64,000 bases of DNA from Arthrobacter sp. Leaf234 (GTDB taxonomy: Bacteria > Actinomycetota > Actinomycetes > Actinomycetales > Micrococcaceae): assembly GCF_001422665.1 (NCBI RefSeq), contig NZ_LMLU01000005.1, positions 248,001 through 312,000 on the forward strand, in the 5' to 3' direction. The position numbers were made by a program, and so were the translations under genes. Below, one piece after another: positions 34,442-42,952 of the stretch (position 1 is the stretch's first letter; each line of letters starts with the position of its first letter). The notes beneath the pieces were generated by a model, which worked only from the letters and a program-made list of their open reading frames with translations, had not been told where the DNA came from and did not search any database.

Positions 34442-35761
34442 ATGCTCCGTCGTCCAGCACTCCGTTCCGCTCTGAGCGGGGTCCTCGCGGCCCTCCTGCT
34501 CGCCGTCTCCGTGCCCACGCCGGTCGTCGCCGCGGACACGACCCCGATGGCTGCCGTTCCCGGTCCCGTGGGTGATTTCGCCTGGAAGGGCCTCAATTGG
34601 GAGAAGCGCTGGTGGAGCGGCGCACCGAACTACAACAAGCAGTTCGACCCCGCCAACGTCAGCAGCCCTGACGCCGACGGCCACGTGACCATGACGCTCT
34701 CGAATCCGACCGGCGCGGCCACCATCGGGGCCGAGTTCAACACGACCCGCCACGGTTTCGGCTACGGCACCTACAGCACCACCATCGAGAAGGACCTCAC
34801 CACGCTCCAGAAGGAGGTGGTGTGGGGATGCCTGTTCACCTACGACCCCGCCGTCGCCCCGGGCTACAACGAGATGGACCTTTGCGAGGCCAGTTCATGG
34901 GGCGGTGGCAGCAACTACGGCCAGGTGTGGCCCATCACGCAGGGGCACGGCTACTGGTTCGACGCGAGCAAGGGACCCGGGGTCGGCAACGACACGGCGA
35001 TCTTCGGCGTCACGGACCACCCGATCCTCACGCATCGCCTGGTGTGGGAGCCGGACAGGCTGACGTTCGAGACCTTCGCGGGGGAGGGCTACGGCGGCCC
35101 CCTGCTCAAGCGCACCGTGATGCAGGGCCCGAACGTCCCCGAGCCGGCCCGGGAGACCATCCACTTCAACCTCTGGGTGACCGACGGCGGGGGAGGGGAT
35201 CCCGCGGCAGTGAAACCGGAGAAGGTGGTGGTGAGGGACTTCTCGTTCACGCCGGCGCCGGTGACGGCTCCCACCCCGTCGCCGACCGCTCCTGCGCCGT
35301 CGCCGTCCGCAAGCCCGTCGGCGACCCCGACGAAGCCGGCGCCGTCGCCGTCCGCGAGCCCGACAGCCGCACCGACGAGGCCGGCGCCGTCGCCGTCCGC
35401 GAGCCCGACAGCCGTACCGACGAGGCCGGCCCCGTCGCCGTCCGCGAGCCCGACAGCCACACCGACGAAGCCGGCCCCGTCGCCGACCCCGACGAAGCCG
35501 TTGCCGAAGCCGAAGCCGAAGCTGACCGTCCAGCCCAAGGCCATCACGCTCTCGGCCAGGAACACCACGGCGCACCGCCTGTACGCGACGACGCTGACGT
35601 GGTCCCGGGCTCAGGGGTCCACGGTCACCCTGGTGGCGGACGGGAGCCGCCGCCCGGTCGTGAACTCGGGCCGGGTGGCGACCTCGTCGAAGACACCCTC
35701 GGCGCGGTACCAGATCTGTGACGCGTCCCGCTGCTCACCGATCGTCCTCGGCGGGCGCTGA
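34442..35761 (+). CDS. Secreted GH16-type glycoside hydrolase with repeat linker
   Basis: A 439-residue secreted protein. Residues 1-31 are a signal peptide (cleaved near VVAADT). Residues 43-260 are a concanavalin-like beta-jelly-roll with the GH16 catalytic motif E-M-D-L-C-E (Glu144, Asp146, Glu149), preceded by 'HGFGYGTYSTTI' typical of the family. Residues 275-355 are a Pro/Ser/Thr linker made of four 15-residue repeats, and the C-terminal 80 residues form a small beta-rich domain with a Cys pair (CDASRC) that may bind carbohydrate or cell wall. GH16 enzymes cleave beta-glucans or galactans. It is controlled by the GEMM riboswitch immediately upstream. Confidence 0.88.
   Translation: MLRRPALRSALSGVLAALLLAVSVPTPVVAADTTPMAAVPGPVGDFAWKGLNWEKRWWSGAPNYNKQFDPANVSSPDADGHVTMTLSNPTGAATIGAEFNTTRHGFGYGTYSTTIEKDLTTLQKEVVWGCLFTYDPAVAPGYNEMDLCEASSWGGGSNYGQVWPITQGHGYWFDASKGPGVGNDTAIFGVTDHPILTHRLVWEPDRLTFETFAGEGYGGPLLKRTVMQGPNVPEPARETIHFNLWVTDGGGGDPAAVKPEKVVVRDFSFTPAPVTAPTPSPTAPAPSPSASPSATPTKPAPSPSASPTAAPTRPAPSPSASPTAVPTRPAPSPSASPTATPTKPAPSPTPTKPLPKPKPKLTVQPKAITLSARNTTAHRLYATTLTWSRAQGSTVTLVADGSRRPVVNSGRVATSSKTPSARYQICDASRCSPIVLGGR
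35294..35473 (+). repeat. Four 45-bp tandem repeats in the GH16 linker
   Basis: Four nearly identical 45-bp units encode APSPSAS-P-[ST]-A-x-P-T-[KR]-P, followed by a shorter fifth unit. They form an extended secreted-protein linker and could vary in number between strains. Confidence 0.85.
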
Positions 35762-35811
35762 CGCCACGGCCGACCAGGCGGTCGGCGACGGCTGACGGTC
35801 GGGCACCGGAG

Positions 35812-36495
35812 CTACATGTCGGCGTAGCGCCTGGCCTGCCCGAGTGCTTCGCGCATGGCGTCCGCGGAGAGCTGGGGCCCGTAGGCGGCCGTGTCCCGCT
35901 GGAAGCGCCAGCCCTCGGTAAGCGGTCCGGCATCGACGGTGTCGAACCCGAACTCGTCGAGCAGCTCGGTGACGGCCTGCTTCGCGTCGGAATCGTCCCC
36001 GGCGATCGGCAGGGCGCGGCGGTCCGGGGTCCCCGCGGGCGTCCCGTCCGTCGTCAGCTGCGCGAAGTGGATGTTGTTGAAGACCTTCACCACGGAGGAA
36101 CCGGGCAGGTGGCGCTGCACCAGCTCGCTCGTCGTCGTGCTCTCGTCGTCGAGCTCGGCGATGTGGCCGTCGCGCTCGGGGTAGTAGTTGCACGTGTCGA
36201 TGACCAGCTTGCCGGCGAGTGGCTGCACGGGAACCGCGCCGATGTCCTTCAGCGGGATGGTGACGACGACGACGTCGCCCTGCGTCGCCGCGTCCTCCGC
36301 GGTGCCGGCGCGGGCTCCGTCACCGAGGTCCGCGACGAGGTCCTGAAGCGTCTCCGGACCACGGGAGTTGCTCATGATCACCTGGTAGCCGCGCTCCACG
36401 GCGAGGCGTGCCAGCTGCGAGCCGATGTTGCCGCTGCCGATGAAACCGATGGTGCTGCGGGGTGCGCCCGACGGTGCTGCCGTATTTTCTGTCAT
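35812..36495 (-). CDS. NADPH-dependent F420 reductase-like oxidoreductase
   Basis: A 227-residue protein with an N-terminal Rossmann fold: 'TIGFIGSGNIGSQLARLA' (GSGNIG) and 'MSNSRGPETL', where the SR pair after the second strand is typical of NADP(H) binding. The later 'VIDTCNYYPERDG' and 'SVVKVFNNIHF' match the NADP-binding oxidoreductase group related to coenzyme F420-dependent NADP reductases (NPD-like). Such actinobacterial proteins usually have unknown substrates. ATG 36495 is used, with a GGAGGGGG site about 11 bases upstream. It stands between the GH16 gene (convergent) and the CitB-type regulator. Confidence 0.8.
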   Translation of the reverse strand: MTENTAAPSGAPRSTIGFIGSGNIGSQLARLAVERGYQVIMSNSRGPETLQDLVADLGDGARAGTAEDAATQGDVVVVTIPLKDIGAVPVQPLAGKLVIDTCNYYPERDGHIAELDDESTTTSELVQRHLPGSSVVKVFNNIHFAQLTTDGTPAGTPDRRALPIAGDDSDAKQAVTELLDEFGFDTVDAGPLTEGWRFQRDTAAYGPQLSADAMREALGQARRYADM

Positions 36496-36574
36496 GCCTT
36501 GCACAACCCCCTCCAGCGGTGGATATTCCTGCCGGACGTCCTGCCCGGGGCAGCGACGACGCCGAGCCCGCAGG

Positions 36575-37327
36575 TCAGCCCTGCCCGCCGTCCGTCCACA
36601 CGTAGAACTTCTCCGGCCGCCCTGCGGATCCGTACTGCGGCACGATGCGCGCCTGCCCGCGTGAGACCAGGAACTCCAGGTAGCGCCGGGCACTCACCCG
36701 CGCCATCCCGAGGCGGTCGGCCACATCCGACGCCGACGTCCCCCGGCCGTGCCCCCGGAGGTCCAGCATGACGGCGTCGAGCGTCGGCGCGGAGAGCCCT
36801 TTCGGGGTGACCAGCGTGGCCGTACGGGCGGTGCCCGGGACCGCGCCGGTCGGCGACGTCGTGCGCAGGAGCTGATCGATCCGCCCCTGGTCGAGGGCAG
36901 AGGCACCCTCCGACGCATGCGAGTGGAGCTCGCGCCGGTACTCCACGTAGTGGTCCAGGCGCTGGTTGAGCACGGCGGCGCTGAACGGCTTCACGAGGTA
37001 GTGCAGCACGCCACCCGCGACGGCGGCCCGCACGGTGTCGAGCTCCCGCGCCGCGGTGATGGCGATGACGTCGAGCGGCTCCCCGGGCCGGTTCCGCAGG
37101 GCGCGCAGCACGTCGATGCCCGTCATGTCGGGGAGGTGGATGTCGAGCAGGACGAGGCGGGGTCGCAGCAGCTCCGCGAGCTCCAGCGCGCGCGCACCCG
37201 TGTGGGCGGCGCCGACGACGTCGAAGGCGCCGTGCGCGAGGAGGAACCCCGTGTGGATGCCGGCCACCTCGTGGTCGTCGTCGACCACGAGCGTCGGGAT
37301 CAGGGGTGCTGCGGGTGGGGTGCTCAT
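36575..37327 (-). CDS. CitB/DctR-type response regulator
   Basis: A 250-residue response regulator. The receiver domain has DDD at 16-18, phosphoacceptor Asp62 in 'LLDIHLPDMTG', Thr91 and Lys113 ('YLVKPF'). The output domain is an HTH of the CitB family ('DVADRLGMARVSARRYLEFLVSRG'). Its ATG overlaps the TGA of the sensor kinase by 4 bp, so they are translated together. Family members activate genes for uptake of citrate or other tri- and dicarboxylates; the divergent tctCBA operon 1.8 kb away is the obvious target. Confidence 0.88.
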   Translation of the reverse strand: MSTPPAAPLIPTLVVDDDHEVAGIHTGFLLAHGAFDVVGAAHTGARALELAELLRPRLVLLDIHLPDMTGIDVLRALRNRPGEPLDVIAITAARELDTVRAAVAGGVLHYLVKPFSAAVLNQRLDHYVEYRRELHSHASEGASALDQGRIDQLLRTTSPTGAVPGTARTATLVTPKGLSAPTLDAVMLDLRGHGRGTSASDVADRLGMARVSARRYLEFLVSRGQARIVPQYGSAGRPEKFYVWTDGGQG

Positions 37328-38916
37328 GGCACCTGCAGGGTGGTGCGCGGGGCGTCGACGAGCGAGGGTGCCAGCCAGACGGTGAACTCCGCGCCGCCGA
37401 GCTCGGCGTCGTCCACCACCACGTGCCCCGACCGTCGCCGTGCGATGCGGTCGACGAGGGCGAGCCCGAAGCCCCGCGTCCCCGTGTGCCCGCCGTCCTT
37501 CGTGGAGTAGCCGGAGGAGAAGATGCCGTCGACGTCCCCGGGCGCCACACCCGGCCCGTTGTCCGCAACCTCGATCCGGACGGCGTCGGGCTCGGTGTGC
37601 AATAGGACCGCGATGGCGCCGTCGGTCCGCCCGCTCCCCGTGACGGCCTCCATCGCGTTGTCGATCAGGATGCCGAGGACGGTGACGACGTCGGTGGTGC
37701 CGTCGGGCTCCAGCGTCGAGGTGTCGTCGATCGAGAGGGTGATGCCCTTCTCCGCGGCGATGGTGCTCTTGGTCATGAGCAGGCTCGCGGCGTCCGGGTC
37801 CTGGATGCCCGGCGCGATGGTGCCCGACACGAGGGAGCCGCCGTGCCCGGAGCGGGAGATGAAGTCGACCGCCTGGTCGGTGCGCCCGAGCTCGAGCAGA
37901 CCGGAGATGGTGTGCATCCGGTTGGCGAACTCGTGCGCCTGCGCACGGAGGGCCTGTGTCACGTCGCGCTCGCCGTCGAGGTCGGTGAGCAGCTGGTAGA
38001 GCTCGGTGCGGTCGCGGAGGATCATCACGCGGCCCACGCGCGTGCCGTCCACGAGGGCGTCCGAGGTACGGGCGAGCAGCACGCGCTCGCCGGACAGGAC
38101 GGTCTCGTCGGTGTCCGCGGGGTCGGTCAGGAGGCGGGCGAGGGCCGGCTCCATCACGTCCTCGGCGCGCAGCCCGGTAGCGGCGTCGTCGAGCCCCAGC
38201 AGCCGCTTGGCCTCGTCGTTCAGCAGGGCGATCCGGTGGTCCTCGTCGACAGCCACCATGCCCTCGCTGATGCCGTGGATCATGGCGTCCCGCGTCTCGA
38301 GGAGCGAGGCGATCTGCTCCGGCTCGAGACGGTAGATCCGCCGCCACACGAGCCGGGAGATCCAGATGGCGCCGGCGGATCCGACGAGGGCCGCGACGAT
38401 CAGCCAGGCCAGCAGGCGGGGCAGGTCCTCGTACAGGTCGGCGTCGAGCTCGGACTCCAGCGTGCCCACCGACGCCGTGCCGATGATCTCGCCGCCGTCA
38501 CCGTAGATGGGGACCTTGACGCGCCAGGACGTGCCGAGCGTGCCGGTCTGGGTCCCGACGAAGGTGTCACCGGAGAGGGGGATGGAGGGATCGGTGGACA
38601 CGAGCTGCCCGATGAGCTCGGGGTTGGGGTGCGAGTACCGGATCCCGTCGGCATCCGTGACCACCACGTAGGTCACCCCGGTGGACTGGCGGATGAGATC
38701 GGCGATCGGCTGGATGGCGGCGCTGGGATCGGGCTGGTCGAAGGCCTCCACGACGGACGGCAGCTGCGCCACGGACTGCGCGACGCCGACCATGCGGTCC
38801 TCGTACTGCTCGCGGATCTGGAGACGCTGCATGGCGACGGCAGTGGACCCGGCGACGGCGACGATGACGAGCACGATGGTCAGCTGCAGGAAGAACAGCT
38901 GAGATCGAAGCGACAT
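37324..38916 (-). CDS. CitA/DcuS-type sensor histidine kinase
   Basis: A 530-residue membrane kinase. Two transmembrane helices (about 7-30 and 170-190) flank an extracytoplasmic PAS-like sensor domain ('GVTYVVVTDADGIRYSHPNPE', 'YGDGGEIIGTASVG'), which in the family binds citrate or C4-dicarboxylates. A cytoplasmic PAS domain follows, then the phosphoacceptor His in 'AHEFANRMHTISGLLEL' and a HATPase with 'ILIDNAMEAV' and 'DNGPGVAP'. ATG 38916 begins at the usual N-terminal 'MSLRSQLFFLQL'; in-frame ATG 38928 and GTG 38934 are alternatives. It is divergent from tctC and should sense the substrate of that transporter. Confidence 0.88.
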   Translation of the reverse strand: MSLRSQLFFLQLTIVLVIVAVAGSTAVAMQRLQIREQYEDRMVGVAQSVAQLPSVVEAFDQPDPSAAIQPIADLIRQSTGVTYVVVTDADGIRYSHPNPELIGQLVSTDPSIPLSGDTFVGTQTGTLGTSWRVKVPIYGDGGEIIGTASVGTLESELDADLYEDLPRLLAWLIVAALVGSAGAIWISRLVWRRIYRLEPEQIASLLETRDAMIHGISEGMVAVDEDHRIALLNDEAKRLLGLDDAATGLRAEDVMEPALARLLTDPADTDETVLSGERVLLARTSDALVDGTRVGRVMILRDRTELYQLLTDLDGERDVTQALRAQAHEFANRMHTISGLLELGRTDQAVDFISRSGHGGSLVSGTIAPGIQDPDAASLLMTKSTIAAEKGITLSIDDTSTLEPDGTTDVVTVLGILIDNAMEAVTGSGRTDGAIAVLLHTEPDAVRIEVADNGPGVAPGDVDGIFSSGYSTKDGGHTGTRGFGLALVDRIARRRSGHVVVDDAELGGAEFTVWLAPSLVDAPRTTLQVP

Positions 38917-38935
38917 CGTCCTGATCATCCTCACA

Positions 38936-38961
38936 GTGTGACACGCTGCGTCGCGTCACAC
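38936..38961. promoter_or_regulatory. Dyad next to the kinase start
   Basis: GTGTGACACG and CGCGTCACAC pair at 9 of 10 positions around a 6-base centre. It lies in the citA/tctC divergent region and could be a response-regulator or CRP-type site. Confidence 0.4.
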
Positions 38962-39073
38962 CCGGGCCGCCCTGCCTCGTGGACCGACTCCCGTGACCAC
39001 AAAGACCAATACGAGCACTACGACCGCATTCTTTACCGCTGCGCAGGGGCCTTCCTACCCTGAGGACAGCAGT

Positions 39074-39089
39074 GGTGATCCGCATCACA
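39074..39089 (+). promoter_or_regulatory. CRP/GlxR-like site upstream of tctC
   Basis: GGTGATCCGCATCACA matches TGTGA-N6-TCACA at 9 of 10 positions and lies 45 bp before the tctC start. It suggests catabolite control of the transporter in addition to the two-component system. Confidence 0.45.
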
Positions 39090-39134
39090 TCTCCCGCTCG
39101 GCACGAGCGACCACATCTCAAGGAAGAGAACATC

Positions 39135-40142
39135 ATGACGATCGATCGCACAACGGCGCGCCGTTCGACCCTCACCGCCCTGGCCCTCGCCTCCGCCCTC
39201 GCCCTCTCGGCCTGCAGCTCCATGACGGAGAGCACGACGGCGGGCGAGGAGAGCGGCGCCATCGAGAAGCTCAACATCGTGGTCCCCGCCGATCCCGGCG
39301 GAGGATGGGACCAGACGGGCCGTGCCATGGAGGCGGACCTCAAGGAGAACGACCTCGTGGGCAACGCCTCCGTGGTCAACGTCGGTGGTGCCGGTGGCAC
39401 CAACGGCCTCGCGCAGCTCGCCACGGAGACGGATCCCAACACGCTGATGGTGATGGGCTACGTCATGGTCGGCGCGGTGGAGACCAACAACGCCGCCAAC
39501 CGGATCGAGGACACCACGCCGATCGCCCGCCTGACCGAGGAACCCCTCGTGATCGTGGTCCCCGCGGACTCGCCGTACCAGACCGTGCAGGACCTGCTCG
39601 ACGACATCGAGTCCAAGGGCCAGGGCGTCTCCATCACGGGCGGCTCCGCCGGCGGAGCCGACCACATCCTCGCCGGGTCCGTGCTGAAGGAAGCGGGCAT
39701 CACCCCCGACAACCTGAACTACATCCCGTACTCGGGCGGCGGCGAGTCCCTCGCGGCGCTCCTCGGCAACAAGGTGAACGCCGGGATCTCGGGTGTCGGT
39801 GAGTACGCGGAGCAGGTGAACGCAGGCAAGCTGCGCGCCCTCGCGGTCTCCGGCGAGGAAGCCGCCCCGCAACTGCCCGACACCCCCACCCTCACCGAGG
39901 AGGGCATCGACCTGGTCCTCACCAACTGGCGCGGCGTCGTGGCGCCCGGGAACATCGACGACGCCCAGGCGGAGAAGCTGACGCAGTTGGTCACCGACCT
40001 CCACGAGACCGAGACCTGGACGGCCACGCTCGAGGAGAACAACTGGTCGGACGCCTTCCTCGCCGGCGAGGAGTTCCAGACCTTCCTCGATGAGGACATC
40101 ACCAGCGTCAAGACGACCCTCACCGACATCGGGCTGCTCTAG
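39135..40142 (+). CDS. tctC: Tripartite tricarboxylate transporter solute-binding lipoprotein
   Basis: A 335-residue TctC/Bug-family binding protein. Residues 1-27 are a signal peptide with lipobox LSAC (Cys27). The mature domain has the family marks 'IVVPADPGGGWDQTGRAM' near the N-terminus, 'NVGGAGGTNGLAQLA', and 'GSAGGADHILAGSVLKEAG'. It captures a carboxylate outside the cell for the TctAB symporter. ATG 39135 has AAGGAAG upstream. It is first in tctC-tctB-tctA-usp. Confidence 0.92.
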   Translation: MTIDRTTARRSTLTALALASALALSACSSMTESTTAGEESGAIEKLNIVVPADPGGGWDQTGRAMEADLKENDLVGNASVVNVGGAGGTNGLAQLATETDPNTLMVMGYVMVGAVETNNAANRIEDTTPIARLTEEPLVIVVPADSPYQTVQDLLDDIESKGQGVSITGGSAGGADHILAGSVLKEAGITPDNLNYIPYSGGGESLAALLGNKVNAGISGVGEYAEQVNAGKLRALAVSGEEAAPQLPDTPTLTEEGIDLVLTNWRGVVAPGNIDDAQAEKLTQLVTDLHETETWTATLEENNWSDAFLAGEEFQTFLDEDITSVKTTLTDIGLL

Positions 40143-40145
40143 GCC

Positions 40146-40688
40146 ATGAGTACCTCCGTACAGAACGCCCCCGGGAGCGGCACGGCCGCCGCTCCCGGAG
40201 CGCCGGTCGGTGAGCTGGTCTTCGCGCTCATCATCGTGAGCATCGGCGTGGTCGGGTTCGTGGCGGGCGCCGGTATCCAGACCCCGCCGTCGGCCAGCGA
40301 CATCGGCCCCCGTGCCTTCCCCTTCGCCGTCTCCGCCCTGCTCGTGGTGGTCGGAGCGGGCCTGGTGCTCCAGGTCCTGCGCGGCCACCGCGGTGCGGCC
40401 GACGAGGGCGAGGACGTGGACCTCGAGGCGAAGACCGACTGGCTGACGGTCGGCAAGCTCAGCGGGTTCGTCCTCCTGCACGCCTTCCTGATCGTGCCGC
40501 TCGGCTGGCCCGTCGCCGCCGCGCTCCTGTTCTTCGGTGCCGCCTGGTCGCTCGGAGCCCGCCCGTGGTGGCGCAACCTCATGACCGCGATCATCCTGGC
40601 GCTGGTGCTGCAGTTCGTCTTCGGCGGGCTGCTCGGCGTGTCCCTGCCGCCCGGCTTCCTGGAAGGGTTCGGTGTCTTCGGTGGATAA
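40146..40688 (+). CDS. tctB: Tripartite tricarboxylate transporter small membrane subunit
   Basis: A 180-residue membrane protein with four hydrophobic segments, the size and layout of TctB. The '[28 protein letters not shown]' region, with its conserved GP.xFP motif, is characteristic. It starts 3 bp after the tctC stop and overlaps tctA by 17 bp. It forms the transporter with TctA; its own function is poorly understood in the family. Confidence 0.88.
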   Translation: MSTSVQNAPGSGTAAAPGAPVGELVFALIIVSIGVVGFVAGAGIQTPPSASDIGPRAFPFAVSALLVVVGAGLVLQVLRGHRGAADEGEDVDLEAKTDWLTVGKLSGFVLLHAFLIVPLGWPVAAALLFFGAAWSLGARPWWRNLMTAIILALVLQFVFGGLLGVSLPPGFLEGFGVFGG

Positions 40689-42300
40689 CTTCTTCCTGCT
40701 CATGGAGGGCTTCGCCACGGCGATGCAGCCCATGTACCTCCTCTACGCGCTCGGCGGCGTCCTCGTCGGCACCGCCGTCGGCGTGCTGCCGGGTATCGGG
40801 CCGGCCATGACCGTGGCCCTGCTGATGCCCATCACCTACAGCCTGGAGCCGACGGCGGCGATCATCGTCTTCGCCGGCATCTACTACGGCGGGATGTACG
40901 GCGGCTCGACGACCTCCATCCTGCTCAACACCCCCGGGGAGTCGTCGTCGATCGTCACGGCGCTCGAGGGCAACAAGATGGCCAAGGCCGGCAGGGGAGC
41001 GGCAGCCCTGGCGACGGCGGCGGTCGGTTCCTTCGTGGCCGGCACCATCGCGACGGTGCTGCTGAGCTTCGTGGCCCCCTATGTCGCGGCCTTCGCCGTG
41101 CAGATCGGCCCCGTCGAGTACGTGGCCCTGATGGTCGTCGCCTTCCTCACGGTGGGCGCGCTGCTCGGGTCCTCGGTGCTGCGCGGACTCGCCTCGCTGG
41201 GGCTCGGCCTGTTCATCGCCCTCGTCGGGTTCGATGCGCTCACCGCCCAGCAGCGCTACACCTTCGGTAGCCCCTTCCTCGCGGACGGGATCGACGTCGT
41301 CCTCGTGGCGGTCGCGCTCTTCGCCGTCGGCGAGGCGCTCTACGTGGGTTCGCGCCTGCGCCACGGCCCGATCAAGATCATCCCGGTGACCGGCGGCTGG
41401 ACCAGCTGGCTCCGCAAGGAGGATCTGCGCCGCTCGTGGAAGCCCTGGCTCCGCGGCACGGCGATCGGCTTCCCCGTCGGGACCATCCCCGCCGGCGGTG
41501 CGGACGTCGCGACCTTCCTGTCCTACGCCTCCGAGCGCAAGCTCGCCAAGGGGAAGAACAAGAAGGAGTTCGGCAAGGGCGCCATCGAGGGCGTCGCCGG
41601 TCCGGAGGCCGCCAATAACGCGGCAGCCGCAGGTGTGCTCGTGCCTCTCCTGACGCTCGGCATCCCGACCACGGCGACCGCCGCCATGATGCTGGTGGCG
41701 TTCCAGCGCTACCAGATCCCGGTGGGCCCGCAGCTCTTCGAGTCCAACAGCACGCTGGTCTGGGCGCTCATCGCGAGCCTCTACGTCGGCAACCTGATGC
41801 TCCTGGTGCTCAACCTGCCGCTGGTCGGCATCTGGGTCAAGATCCTCCAGATCCCGCGGCCCTATCTGTACTCGGGCATCCTGGTGTTCGCTGTGCTCGG
41901 TGCGTTCTCCGTGAACTTCACGCCGATCGACGTCATCATCCTGCTGATCGTCGGCATCCTCGGGTTCTTCATGCGCCGCTACGGCTACCCGATCGCGCCG
42001 ATGGTGGTGGGACTCATCCTCGGGCCCATCTTCGAGAGCCAGCTGCGGCGCTCGCTCGCGATCTCGCAGGGTGATCCCGTGGCGCTCGTGCAGTCGCCGG
42101 TCGCGGCCACCATCTACGTGGTGCTCCTGGTGATCTTCGCGCTGTCCATGCTCCTGAAGCGCCGGCAGCGCCAGTTCGAGGCGATGGTGGCGGCGAACGC
42201 CGACGCCCCCGACGTCGTCCGTGGTTCCGCCACGGCACCCGAGACCGCCGTCGCTCCCGTGACGCGCGCATCCGACACCCGAGAGGACACCGACCGATGA
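40672..42300 (+). CDS. tctA: Tripartite tricarboxylate transporter large permease
   Basis: A 542-residue permease with 12 or so membrane segments and two TctA signature loops: '[20 protein letters not shown]' plus '[20 protein letters not shown]' in the first half, and '[20 protein letters not shown]' plus '[15 protein letters not shown]' in the second. It catalyses ion-driven uptake of the TctC-bound carboxylate. GTG 40672 has GGAAGG in front; GTG 40681 is an alternative. Its last base triplet overlaps the usp start (ATGA). Confidence 0.92.
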   Translation: MSSVDNFFLLMEGFATAMQPMYLLYALGGVLVGTAVGVLPGIGPAMTVALLMPITYSLEPTAAIIVFAGIYYGGMYGGSTTSILLNTPGESSSIVTALEGNKMAKAGRGAAALATAAVGSFVAGTIATVLLSFVAPYVAAFAVQIGPVEYVALMVVAFLTVGALLGSSVLRGLASLGLGLFIALVGFDALTAQQRYTFGSPFLADGIDVVLVAVALFAVGEALYVGSRLRHGPIKIIPVTGGWTSWLRKEDLRRSWKPWLRGTAIGFPVGTIPAGGADVATFLSYASERKLAKGKNKKEFGKGAIEGVAGPEAANNAAAAGVLVPLLTLGIPTTATAAMMLVAFQRYQIPVGPQLFESNSTLVWALIASLYVGNLMLLVLNLPLVGIWVKILQIPRPYLYSGILVFAVLGAFSVNFTPIDVIILLIVGILGFFMRRYGYPIAPMVVGLILGPIFESQLRRSLAISQGDPVALVQSPVAATIYVVLLVIFALSMLLKRRQRQFEAMVAANADAPDVVRGSATAPETAVAPVTRASDTREDTDR

Positions 42301-42692
42301 GCAGCATCGTGGTGGGCTACGTGCCCAACGCCCTGGGCGAGGCCGCCGTCACGCAGGCGGTGGAGGAGGCGCGGCGTCGCGGCGCCGAGCTCGTGGTGAT
42401 CAACACCACCCGGGCGGACCGCCTCGTCAACCCGGCGTACGCGGATTCCGAGGACGTCTCCAAGCTCGAGGGCATGCTGAACGCCACGGGGGTGCCCTAC
42501 TCGATCCGGCACAGCATCTCCGAGGCCACGGCGGCCGAGGAGGTGGTCGACGTGGCGGAGGAGATCGATGCGGAGCTGATCGTGATCGGACTGCGCCACC
42601 GGACACCGGTGGGCAAGCTGATCATGGGCTCGACGGCGCAGACGATCCTGCTCTCCGCCCGTTGCAACGTGCTTGCGGTCAAGCTGCCCTGA
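42297..42692 (+). CDS. Universal stress protein (UspA family)
   Basis: A 131-residue single-domain USP with the nucleotide-binding motif G-x2-R-x3-PVG-K-x-IMGSTAQ (the G-2X-G-9X-G(S/T) pattern in slightly altered form) near the C-terminus and '[15 protein letters not shown]' at the N-terminus. It is translationally coupled to tctA by a 4-bp overlap. USP genes are recurrently joined to TRAP and tct transporters and may regulate transport by sensing ATP. Two terminators follow. Confidence 0.88.
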   Translation: MSSIVVGYVPNALGEAAVTQAVEEARRRGAELVVINTTRADRLVNPAYADSEDVSKLEGMLNATGVPYSIRHSISEATAAEEVVDVAEEIDAELIVIGLRHRTPVGKLIMGSTAQTILLSARCNVLAVKLP

Positions 42693-42729
42693 CGCCCTGC
42701 CCTGACGCACTGTCCTGACGCACGGACGG

Positions 42730-42766
42730 ACGACGCCGGCCCCTCCTCGGAGGCGGCCGGCGTCGT
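42730..42766 (+). terminator. Terminator after the tct operon
   Basis: ACGACGCCGGCC and GGCCGGCGTCGT are perfectly complementary 12-base arms; the 13-base loop itself contains a small hairpin. Confidence 0.8.
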
Positions 42767-42831
42767 GCTGTGGCGGGCATCACAGGTTCTCCACCGTGCG
42801 GATCGGGTGTCCGGCAACGACCTACCTGTAG

Positions 42832-42869
42832 CAGGACGGGCCCCATCCGCCCCCTCGGGGCCCGTCCTG
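42832..42869 (+). terminator. Second terminator-like hairpin
   Basis: CAGGACGGGCCCC (42832..42844) and GGGGCCCGTCCTG (42857..42869) are perfectly complementary 13-base arms around a 12-base loop. It lies 66 bp after the first terminator and before the GAF gene. Confidence 0.7.
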
Positions 42870-42952
42870 TCTTCCACGCTTGTGCAAACGTTCGGTAAAG
42901 CTTTGGTCCGGAGGGCCCGAATGACGCCCTGGCTTGATGCGGAGCAGGCAGG

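Noticed and set aside
29399..34753. A single open frame of about 1780 codons on the minus strand spanning the OpgC gene and the GT2 region
   Set aside because: Only the part left of 32008 resembles real protein. The rest is Arg/Pro/Gly-rich sequence in the wrong frame over the GT2 gene, kept open by high GC content.
35294..35473. Regular repeats resembling a CRISPR array
   Set aside because: They are tandem 45-bp coding repeats with no spacers and lie inside the GH16 linker.
42692..42724. Three copies of CCTGACGC after the usp gene as a regulatory repeat
   Set aside because: Too short and imperfectly spaced; likely chance or slippage in GC-rich DNA.
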